From Gallionella sp. (GTDB taxonomy: Bacteria; Pseudomonadota; Gammaproteobacteria; Burkholderiales; Gallionellaceae), in contig JAQTTY010000010.1 of assembly GCA_028710525.1 (NCBI GenBank), positions 1 to 64,000 of the forward strand: a stretch of DNA of 64,000 bases, written 5' to 3'. Position 1 is the stretch's first letter; each line of letters begins with the position of its first letter. A model generated the notes under the pieces. It was not told the DNA's origin. It saw nothing but the letters and a program-made list of their open reading frames with translations, and made no database searches. Positions 36,701 through 43,795 of this stretch are shown in pieces. The translations under genes and the position numbers were made by a program.

Positions 36701-36923
36701 TATGTTGCTGCGTCTGCACCAATGGGTCGTAGTTCATCAGCATACCAATACGCGCCCTGAGCACGTATTGCCCTAAGGACTCATCCAATTGATGCAGCTG
36801 TCGCAGTTGCGAGGTGACATGCAGATGCTGCTTAGCGTCGACCGAACTCGATTTGTAATAGAGGAAACCGAGCAATCCGATCACCGCTAGGGCCAACATG
36901 TACTTGGGCGCAGTCTGATTCAA
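33714..36923 (-). CDS. Membrane hybrid sensor histidine kinase (DAHL-like sensor, PAS, HK, REC, REC, HPt)
   Basis: A 1069-residue kinase. Helix 1 ([16 protein letters not shown]) and helix 2 ([19 protein letters not shown], about 262) enclose an all-helical periplasmic domain of about 230 residues. It contains [20 protein letters not shown], resembling the DAHL sensor domain. One PAS (about 290-410) precedes HisKA [20 protein letters not shown], the ATPase ([15 protein letters not shown]), receiver 1 ([20 protein letters not shown]), receiver 2 ([20 protein letters not shown]) and HPt ([16 protein letters not shown]). The likely start is TTG 36923, overlapping the peroxidase stop with GGGAG upstream; ATG 36899 is possible. 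Coupling to the di-heme protein suggests a periplasmic redox link (inference). Confidence 0.9.
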   Translation of the reverse strand: [1069 protein letters not shown]

Positions 36924-37951
36924 GGTTCGCTCCCTTCATACTCGCCATCCAGCGTATGGAGAAAAGCCACGATGGCATCTGCATCCGCGCGTGGAATTTC
37001 CCTACCTAGCTGATATTTGGCCATGATTTCGACCGCATCTCGCAATCTAGCGGTGCGGCCATCATGAAAATACGGAGCGGTACGTGCGACATTACGAAGA
37101 CTGGGGACACGGAAGTAATAGCGATCAGATTCCTTATGGGTGATGTTGTAGCGCCCATAATCCGCCTCGGTGATATTGCCTCTATCCCCAAAATAATCGT
37201 CCATCAGGCCCATACGCTCATACATGTTCCCGCCCAGATTCACGCCCTGATGACAGGTTGAGCAACCGTACAGTTGGAATTTCTTAAAACCGATTTCTTC
37301 CTGTTCACTGATAGCTTGCTGGTCGCCACGCAGGTAGCTATCGAATCGTGAATTTGGCGTAATCAATGAACGTTCATAGGTGGCAATAGCATCCTTGATA
37401 TTGGCAACCATAAAACCGTCTGGATAGACCTTACTGAACGCTTCTAGATAGTGCTTATCGTCGTGCAGCTTGGCCAATATCTTGGACCAACTCGATCCCA
37501 TCTCCTTAGGATGATTAACAGGACCATCCATCTGATCTTCCAAATTTGCGGCACGACCATCCCAGAATTGCGTGAAATTGAATGCACTATTCAATATGGT
37601 AGGGGCGTTGATGCCGCCTTCACCACCATTTACGCCGATAGAATGAACCATGCCATCCGTCCCACCTTTGCTCAAAACATGGCAACTGGCACAGGAGATG
37701 GTGTCGTCCACCGACAATCGCACATCATTAAATAATTCTCGACCTAGATCGACCTTAGCTGTATCGAACTGAATATTTTTAGGTATAGGCTGAGTGACCG
37801 CCATACTGAGCGGTATGAAGGTATCACGGCGCAATGCGGCAGGTTCCTCGCCATCATCGACCATCGCGATGTTCCACCACAGGTATGCGCCTGTTGCGAC
37901 TAAGAGCAGCAGCAACCCGATACGTTGCAGGGAACCGTCCCATCTAAGCAC
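36920..37951 (-). CDS. Membrane-anchored di-heme cytochrome c peroxidase (CcpA/MauG family)
   Basis: A 343-residue protein with a single N-terminal anchor (IGLLLLLVATGAYLWWNIAM) that places the enzyme in the periplasm. Two c-type heme sites are seen: CASCH (about 87) and CSTCH (about 229). Family motifs LGRELFNDVRLSVDDTISCA, NAPTILNSAFNFTQFWDGRA and YFRVPSLRNVARTAPYFHDG are intact. Members reduce hydrogen peroxide or, in MauG, oxidise protein residues. Its start is GTG 37951 with GGGGAG upstream. It overlaps the HD-GYP gene by 8 bases, and its stop overlaps the TTG start of the membrane kinase. An enzyme of this type inside a signalling operon is unusual and suggests peroxide sensing or protein modification as input. 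Confidence 0.92.
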   Translation of the reverse strand: MLRWDGSLQRIGLLLLLVATGAYLWWNIAMVDDGEEPAALRRDTFIPLSMAVTQPIPKNIQFDTAKVDLGRELFNDVRLSVDDTISCASCHVLSKGGTDGMVHSIGVNGGEGGINAPTILNSAFNFTQFWDGRAANLEDQMDGPVNHPKEMGSSWSKILAKLHDDKHYLEAFSKVYPDGFMVANIKDAIATYERSLITPNSRFDSYLRGDQQAISEQEEIGFKKFQLYGCSTCHQGVNLGGNMYERMGLMDDYFGDRGNITEADYGRYNITHKESDRYYFRVPSLRNVARTAPYFHDGRTARLRDAVEIMAKYQLGREIPRADADAIVAFLHTLDGEYEGSEP

Positions 37952-39032
37952 GCAGTTTCTCCCCAGCAGATGTCATCACTTCATCCGGTTCACGCAACTC
38001 CATATCCTCATCGGTGAAGCGCTGCTTGATCTCTAGCACCTGCTCCCAGTCTGTAAAGAAAGCCTCTACGCATTCCGGATCAAAATGTTTACCCATGCCG
38101 TCGCGCAGCAACTGGGAAGCTTTCTCTATATCCCATGCTTTTTTATACGGACGCTCCGAGGTCAATGCATCGAACACATCGGCTACCGCCACGATGCGCC
38201 CGAACAAAGGGATGTCATGCCCTTTGAGCCCACGCGGATAACCACTGCCATCGAACTTCTCGTGATGGGTATGAGCGATTTCTGCGGCGACTTTTAGTAG
38301 CGGAGAATGACTGGCATTGAGCACTTCATAACCAATCACCGCATGCTGTTTCATGATGGTGAACTCTTCATCGGTGAGCTTGCCCGGCTTGAGCAAGATC
38401 ATGTCGGGCGTGCCCACCTTGCCGATGTCATGCATGGGTGCCGCCTCCAGCAATAAAGTCTGCTGTTCGATGGACAGGCCCAAAACCCTAGCGATATGTT
38501 TGGAGTAATGCGCCATACGGAGTATGTGCGCCCCAGTCTCGGGGTCTCGATACTCTGCCGCTTTGGCCAGACAAAACACCGTCTCGCGCTCCTGTTCTTG
38601 TATCTTGGCCGTTGCCTTGGCCACCTCCTCCGCCAGCCAACTGGCCCGATCGGCCAGGTGTTTGTGGCTCTGCCGCAGGGCCAACATATTCTTGGCGCGG
38701 GCGATGAATTCGATGTTATCTAAAGGCTTATTGAGGAAATCGGTCACGCCTATGCCTAAGGCCTGATGGCGCAACTCGGTCTCGTGGTTGGCGGTGACCA
38801 TCAACACGGGAATATCGGGATAACGAGCGCGGAATTTTTCCACCAATTCCGTACCGCTCATCTGCGGCATCATGTAATCCACGATGACTAGATCAGGTTC
38901 ATTTTCTAAACACCACACCAAGGCACTCACCGGATCGAGGAAAGTGGTCGACACACAGTCGGGTATCTTGCGTATCAGATGCTGCATCAAGGTCAAATTC
39001 AATTGCGCATCATCGATGATTACGACTTTCAT
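37944..39032 (-). CDS. Response regulator with HD-GYP c-di-GMP phosphodiesterase
   Basis: A 362-residue protein. The receiver (1-120) has KVVIIDDAQLNLTLMQHLIR, LVIVDYMMPQMSGTELVEKF with the phospho-acceptor Asp, and FLNKPL with the Lys. The HD-GYP domain (about 150-335) has GAHILRMAHYSKHIARVLGL, MHDIGKVGTPDMILLKPGKL, HHEKFDGSGYPRGLKGHDIP and RIVAVADVFDALTSERPYKK. Acidic and metal residues are intact. It is the first gene of the island, 41 bases behind a very good FliA promoter, and the most obvious phosphate acceptor for the three kinases. Lowering c-di-GMP would favour swimming. Confidence 0.93.
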   Translation of the reverse strand: MKVVIIDDAQLNLTLMQHLIRKIPDCVSTTFLDPVSALVWCLENEPDLVIVDYMMPQMSGTELVEKFRARYPDIPVLMVTANHETELRHQALGIGVTDFLNKPLDNIEFIARAKNMLALRQSHKHLADRASWLAEEVAKATAKIQEQERETVFCLAKAAEYRDPETGAHILRMAHYSKHIARVLGLSIEQQTLLLEAAPMHDIGKVGTPDMILLKPGKLTDEEFTIMKQHAVIGYEVLNASHSPLLKVAAEIAHTHHEKFDGSGYPRGLKGHDIPLFGRIVAVADVFDALTSERPYKKAWDIEKASQLLRDGMGKHFDPECVEAFFTDWEQVLEIKQRFTDEDMELREPDEVMTSAGEKLRA

Positions 39033-39072
39033 AACATTCTCCTAGCCTATCCAAATAGGGCTTCTCGTAAGG

Positions 39073-39099
39073 TTATCGGCAGCTAGTGCCATATCTTTA
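39073..39099 (-). promoter_or_regulatory. FliA (sigma-28) promoter of the signalling island
   Basis: The minus strand reads TAAAGATA, 11 bases, GCCGATAA. The -10 element is a perfect match and the -35 element has TAAAG. The distance from the -10 element to the ATG of the REC-HD-GYP gene is 40 bases. The site lies after the flhB stop codon, so the island can be transcribed separately from flhB, under late flagellar control. Confidence 0.88.
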
Positions 39100-39113
39100 A
39101 TATCTAAATATCC

Positions 39114-40262
39114 TCAAGCTGCAGCTGGCTTACTCGCTGGATCCAAGGCTGCGGGTACTGGCAAACTGTCAGGCTCTATCGGCCTTGCACCACCCTGTTT
39201 CTGATAGCGTTTCAACTGGTAGACATAGGCCAATACTTCCGCGACAGCGGTATAAAGTGCTTCGGGTATGGCATCGCCCAGCTCGGTGTGTTTATGCAAG
39301 GCACGCGCCAAAGGCGGTGCTTCCAGAATAGGTACATGGTGTTCGCTGGCAACCTCGCGTATGCGTTTGGCTATCAAATCTGAGCCTTTTGCGACCACCA
39401 CCGGCGCACGCATCCCGTCCTCGCTGTATTTCAACGCTACGGCATAATGGGTAGGGTTGGTGACCACCACATCAGCGGTCGGAATTGCGGCCATCATGCG
39501 GCGGCGCGCAGCCTCGCGTTGCAAGCTGCGGATACGGCCTTTGACCATGGGATCACCCTCGGTCTCTTTGGACTCTTGGCGTACTTCTTCCTTGGTCATC
39601 ATTAATTTCTTGTTGTGTTCCCAAAGCTGGAAGGGCACATCCACCATCACGATGAGGAACATCGCGCCCACCACCGCCATAAAACTCACCCCAACTAGAT
39701 GTCCCAACTGCGGAATGGCGGCATCCATAGTCTGACTGCTCAGTGCCAATACCGCGTCTTTGTTATGCCAGATCACCCAAGCACCAATGCCACCCACGAC
39801 TATCGACTTTGCCAAGGCCTTACCCAACTCGACTAAGGAATGCACAGAGAACATGCGTCCGATACCGGAGATGGGGTTCAATCGAGAAAACTTGGGCTGC
39901 AGCGCTTCGGTACTGAAGGACCAACCATTCAACAACAAAGGCGAGAAAGCTGCAGCTAGGAACACCGCCAGCAACAACGGCGAGAACACCAGCAACATAT
40001 CTACTGCCAGTTCGAATAGGCGCGGTGTGAGCAGCGCGGTATTGAACGCCAAGTCCTGTTTAAAGGTCAGTCCATCATGCAGCAGCCTGACCATGTGCTG
40101 GGTCAGCGTAGACCCCATGAACCACAGCACAGCACCACCCGCTATCAAAACTGTAAAGGTGGACAGCTCGCGCGAACGCGCCAGCTGGCCCTTCTCTTTG
40201 GCCTGCTCTAACTTTCGTTCCGAGGGTTGTTCGGTCTTTTCTAAGTCGCTGTCTTCTGCCAT
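39114..40262 (-). CDS. flhB: Flagellar export specificity-switch protein
   Basis: FlhB sits in the export gate and switches substrate class by self-cleavage. From ATG 40262 it has 382 residues. The N-terminus AEDSDLEKTEQPSERKLEQA is diagnostic. Four membrane helices follow (TFTVLIAGGAVLWFMGSTLT, LVFSPLLLAVFLAAAFSPLL and two more). The cytoplasmic domain has DVVVTNPTHYAVALKY with the Asn-Pro-Thr-His cleavage site, and ends with an Ala/Pro-rich tail. A start four codons upstream is possible. The ATG is preceded by a 7-bp inverted repeat around the GGAG ribosome site. It is separated from flhA by the 16-kb island, whereas the two are adjacent in most relatives. Confidence 0.95.
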   Translation of the reverse strand: MAEDSDLEKTEQPSERKLEQAKEKGQLARSRELSTFTVLIAGGAVLWFMGSTLTQHMVRLLHDGLTFKQDLAFNTALLTPRLFELAVDMLLVFSPLLLAVFLAAAFSPLLLNGWSFSTEALQPKFSRLNPISGIGRMFSVHSLVELGKALAKSIVVGGIGAWVIWHNKDAVLALSSQTMDAAIPQLGHLVGVSFMAVVGAMFLIVMVDVPFQLWEHNKKLMMTKEEVRQESKETEGDPMVKGRIRSLQREAARRRMMAAIPTADVVVTNPTHYAVALKYSEDGMRAPVVVAKGSDLIAKRIREVASEHHVPILEAPPLARALHKHTELGDAIPEALYTAVAEVLAYVYQLKRYQKQGGARPIEPDSLPVPAALDPASKPAAA

Positions 40263-40340
40263 GTCGCACTCCACTACATAGTGCGATTATGGTCAGATGA
40301 AGAATTTGCTATCCCTTGAATAGGGGGCGGAAAACCAACC

Positions 40341-41660
40341 TTACGTGGACGCCACCTGAGCGACTGAAGTATCGATCAACATGGTGCGGTTGCGACCGCC
40401 CTGTTTGGCGCGATACAGGCACTCATCGGCACAGGTCAGTATGGCATCCAGACTAGTGTCCCGCGCGATACACAGCCCTATGCTCATGGTGTAGGCGATC
40501 GCCGTCTCAGCAAAAGGCACATGGGAGCGCGCTACCTTGATGCGGAAAGACTCGCACTGCGACAAGGCCTCTTTGGGCTCATCGAACAGAATGAAGAACT
40601 CCTCGCCGCCCGCCCGCGCCACCAACTGCGTGGTGAAATGCTCCTTGATCAACACGGCAAGATGACGCAGCGCCTCATCGCCTCCGTCGTGGCCGAACTG
40701 GTCATTGATCTTCTTGAAAAAATCGATATCCATCACTGCTGCGGCAACAGCTGTTCCGGCTTTGAGGTGATTGGCACAGAGAATATTTCCCTCATCGAAG
40801 AAGGCGCGGCGATTGATCAGCCCAGTCAAATAGTCGTGGTTGGCCACATAGCGCACCGCCGCTATACTTTCCTGCATCTCCAAGTTCTGTCGGATGCGGC
40901 ATACCAGTTCGTCATAGCTACAGGTCTTGAACAAGAAATCGCTCGCGCCTAATTTAAGGAACTGCGCGGACAACTTGGGATTACCTGAACCTGCCATACC
41001 GATCACGGCCAGCCTATCCTTAGGCCACTTGCGGCGCACATGAAACAGGAAATTAAAACCGTCCATATTGGGCATCTCATGATCGACTAGCACCAATTTG
41101 ATGTCGCGGTGTTGATCCAACATCGCCAGCCCTTCCACACCATCGTTCGCCAGCACCACTTGCATGCCCTGCACCTTAAGCATGCTCTCGGCCAAGGTGC
41201 GGAAGGATGCGGAGTCGTCCACCACTAACACCTTAGTACTCAAGTTACGATGCAAACGTCCCACCTGCTCGACAATGTATTCATAGGCATTGATGCTGTC
41301 CTTGAGCACATAGTCGATCACGCCTTTACTCATAATTCTGTCGTGTAAAGCAGGGTCGAACATACCGGTCATGGCGATGACTTTGAGTTTGGCTGCGATC
41401 AGCACATCCACGACCTCGCCATTCGGCGCATCGGGCAGATTAAGATCGCTGATAGCGAGAAAGAACTTACGTTTGTTCTGCGCGAGTATGGTTTTGACTT
41501 GCGCCAGATTCGTGGCGATGAGGACACGACAGCCCCAGCGTTCATGAAGCATCTTGGCAGCCATCTCGGCGAGCGAACGCTGATCTTCCACAAGGAGGAT
41601 GTCCGCATCAATCTCGTCCCCTGTGCTTACCCTGCGCGGTTTGCTGCGTATGAGTGCCAT
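40341..41660 (-). CDS. Diguanylate cyclase response regulator (REC-REC-GGDEF)
   Basis: A 439-residue protein. Receiver 1 (18-135) has ADILLVEDQRSLAEMAAKML and FLAISDLNLPDAPNGEVVDV. Receiver 2 (about 140-260) has KVLVVDDSASFRTLAESMLK and LVLVDHEMPNMDGFNF. The GGDEF domain (about 275-430) has HDYLTGLINRRAFFDEGNIL, AVMDIDFFKKINDQFGHDGG and an active site RAGGEEFFILFDE. In the position of the inhibitory RxxD site there is FTTQ, so product inhibition is probably lost. It follows the RsbU-like gene by 13 bases. Its placement by an HsbA/HsbR pair recalls the cyclase HsbD of P. aeruginosa, although domain order may differ. Confidence 0.9.
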   Translation of the reverse strand: MALIRSKPRRVSTGDEIDADILLVEDQRSLAEMAAKMLHERWGCRVLIATNLAQVKTILAQNKRKFFLAISDLNLPDAPNGEVVDVLIAAKLKVIAMTGMFDPALHDRIMSKGVIDYVLKDSINAYEYIVEQVGRLHRNLSTKVLVVDDSASFRTLAESMLKVQGMQVVLANDGVEGLAMLDQHRDIKLVLVDHEMPNMDGFNFLFHVRRKWPKDRLAVIGMAGSGNPKLSAQFLKLGASDFLFKTCSYDELVCRIRQNLEMQESIAAVRYVANHDYLTGLINRRAFFDEGNILCANHLKAGTAVAAAVMDIDFFKKINDQFGHDGGDEALRHLAVLIKEHFTTQLVARAGGEEFFILFDEPKEALSQCESFRIKVARSHVPFAETAIAYTMSIGLCIARDTSLDAILTCADECLYRAKQGGRNRTMLIDTSVAQVAST

Positions 41661-41673
41661 GTACTATCTATCC

Positions 41674-43434
41674 TTAGTTGATGTCATCCAAACAGGCTAG
41701 TACTTCGGAGCCATTGCCCGAATAGCGTAGTTCGTTGCAGATGCTGGCCAATAAGGAGATGCCACGACCATGCCGCTGCTTATTGCCGGCCAGGTTCTCT
41801 CCACGGCTAGCGCTGTAATCAAAACCCGGCCCGCTATCTTTGAAGGTGATCTTCAAGCAAGTACAGTTGCTGCACGCTTGACGTTGCACGCCTATGAAGA
41901 TCTGCCCCTGCTTTAGCTCAGCTAGACGAAGTGCACGCTCCTCGAAGTATCTTTCCATCCCTTCACTGCCGTTTTTGAGATGCGAATCCAACTTGAGCAC
42001 ACCATGATCAAGCGCATTGTTGAATAGTTCTGAGAGCACAAGGAATACCTTGCCACCGGGATTGCCACCGTTGACCTGACCAGTGATACTAATCAGGAAG
42101 GGCACTACATCCATGCGCCGCAATTGCTCTGCGGTAAGGGTCACAGCCAACTCCCATAGGTGCTGACCATTCTTACCAAAATCACACTGAGTAGCGCTGT
42201 TAACAGGAATGTGCGTAGGCATCTGCACAAACTCTGGCACTGCCACGCTTTCCTTATCTAATGGACATTCAAGCAGTATGAGCGCGATATCGTCCTCCGG
42301 ACCCTCTTCAGGTAGATAACCTTCTATCACCTCTACCATCCGGTCAAATAGATGGTCTGAGCCTGCTTGTCGGCTGCCCTCAAGCAGGCCGGCATATCCG
42401 AGATTGTTGCCCTCACTAACAGTCATCTCAGTCGCACCATCCGAACACAACAGTAGTCGCGCCGGCTGATCGGCGTAACTGTAGTACTCCAAGGTAGTAT
42501 CGAACTGCTCGGGCGAAACCACGCCTAGTGGCAGATGATTGGAGACAAAGCGATGCAACACCTCGCTACCGTCATCATTCAACAACAAGGCCGGCGGACA
42601 ACCACCGTTCCACACCTGCAGGTTCTGCTCGCTGGCATCCAGCGACACCATCACCGCCGCAACAAAACGCGGTAAGGGTAGATAATCACGCACACGGCGA
42701 TTGATCTCTCGAATGATCGCCGGGATTTCGAAACCCTTAGCAGTCATCTGATAGAAGGGTTGGGTGATGGGGATGACCGCCAATGCGGCAGTCAGACCAT
42801 GTCCGGCGCTATCGGCCAATAGCACATGCAATCTGTCATCAGGGGTACGTGCCACCGCAATCAGATCACCACTGAAATTTTCCGCAGGTTTTAACAGGAA
42901 GCGCACCAACTCATCATCTATCTTATCCAGTGCGGTGAACTGCTTGATGAACTCACGCGCCGTGTCAGTCTCATCCTCAATACGCGCACGATAGTCCAGC
43001 AAGATCTGGTTCTTACGCAAAAGACGCTCAGACATGCCAAGACGCTCTTGAAAAGTACGTATTTTGGATTGCAATATTTCGTAATTGACCGGCTTGAATA
43101 GATAGTCATCTCCACCGGAATGCAGACCTTTCACCACATCTTCGTTGCTGGTATTGGCCGAGACGAAAAAGATCGGCACCCATACGTTCTTAAGCCGTAT
43201 CTGCTTGGCCACCTCAAAACCATCCATCACCGGCATTGATACATCCAACAACACCAGGTCTGGCGGATCTGCGGCAAATATCTGCAGTGCTTGCTCCCCG
43301 CCAGAAGATAAGATCACCTCATGCCCCATCTTGCGCAGCATGGCTTCCAACAACCTGCGGTTGAGTTCGGTGTCATCCACCACCAGCACATGCAACTTAC
43401 TCGATGCGCGTTTGGGCAATAGGCTAGGCATCAT
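41674..43434 (-). CDS. HsbR-like response regulator: REC, PP2C phosphatase, serine-kinase ATPase
   Basis: A 586-residue partner-switch regulator. The receiver (12-130) has HVLVVDDTELNRRLLEAMLR and LVLLDVSMPVMDGFEVAKQI. A coiled linker leads to an SpoIIE/RsbU-type phosphatase (about 175-395) with FSGDLIAV, LLADSAGHGLTAALAV and GPEDDIALILLEC metal-binding acidic residues. The C-terminal HATPase domain (about 420-580) has LVLSELFNNALDHGVLKLDS and RHGRGISLLASI, as in anti-sigma kinases. This exact order is that of HsbR, which phosphorylates and dephosphorylates the STAS protein HsbA according to receiver state. The STAS gene is 7 bases upstream. Confidence 0.9.
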   Translation of the reverse strand: MMPSLLPKRASSKLHVLVVDDTELNRRLLEAMLRKMGHEVILSSGGEQALQIFAADPPDLVLLDVSMPVMDGFEVAKQIRLKNVWVPIFFVSANTSNEDVVKGLHSGGDDYLFKPVNYEILQSKIRTFQERLGMSERLLRKNQILLDYRARIEDETDTAREFIKQFTALDKIDDELVRFLLKPAENFSGDLIAVARTPDDRLHVLLADSAGHGLTAALAVIPITQPFYQMTAKGFEIPAIIREINRRVRDYLPLPRFVAAVMVSLDASEQNLQVWNGGCPPALLLNDDGSEVLHRFVSNHLPLGVVSPEQFDTTLEYYSYADQPARLLLCSDGATEMTVSEGNNLGYAGLLEGSRQAGSDHLFDRMVEVIEGYLPEEGPEDDIALILLECPLDKESVAVPEFVQMPTHIPVNSATQCDFGKNGQHLWELAVTLTAEQLRRMDVVPFLISITGQVNGGNPGGKVFLVLSELFNNALDHGVLKLDSHLKNGSEGMERYFEERALRLAELKQGQIFIGVQRQACSNCTCLKITFKDSGPGFDYSASRGENLAGNKQRHGRGISLLASICNELRYSGNGSEVLACLDDIN

Positions 43435-43441
43435 GGTTTGC

Positions 43442-43747
43442 TCACAAAATGGTGAACAACTTCTTGAAGTTGGCGATGTCCAGTATCTGCATCACCGTAG
43501 GATTGGGTCGGCTCAACACCACGGTCTTGCTCACGGCAAGGGCGCGTTCGCGTAACAACATCAACATGCCCAGCGCTGAGCTGTCCAGATACTCGATTGC
43601 TGACATATCGATCTCGATACGCTTGATACCGTCCATCAGCAAGATCGGGTCATAGGTGGACTTAAGTACCCTATGGTCGTTGAAGTCGAACCTGCCGCTC
43701 ATGTACATCAGCATGTTATCGCCCTGATTTGAAATCTTGATTTCCAT
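43442..43747 (-). CDS. HsbA-like STAS anti-sigma-factor antagonist
   Basis: A 101-residue single STAS domain. The first strand is MEIKISNQGDNMLMYMSGRF, and the phospho-acceptor region is SAIEYLDSSALGMLMLLRER with the serine pair at 56-57. In P. aeruginosa, HsbA is phosphorylated at a serine in this position. Unphosphorylated it binds FlgM and frees FliA; phosphorylated it supports a diguanylate cyclase and attachment. Here it lies between cheB and the HsbR-like gene in a FliA-linked che operon, and flgM is in the same window. The functional transfer from Pseudomonas is inference. Confidence 0.88.
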   Translation of the reverse strand: MEIKISNQGDNMLMYMSGRFDFNDHRVLKSTYDPILLMDGIKRIEIDMSAIEYLDSSALGMLMLLRERALAVSKTVVLSRPNPTVMQILDIANFKKLFTIL

Positions 43748-43795
43748 ATCGCCTCCTGCTCCTAATAGATTGCTGACTCTTAAATCAAACGCCGC

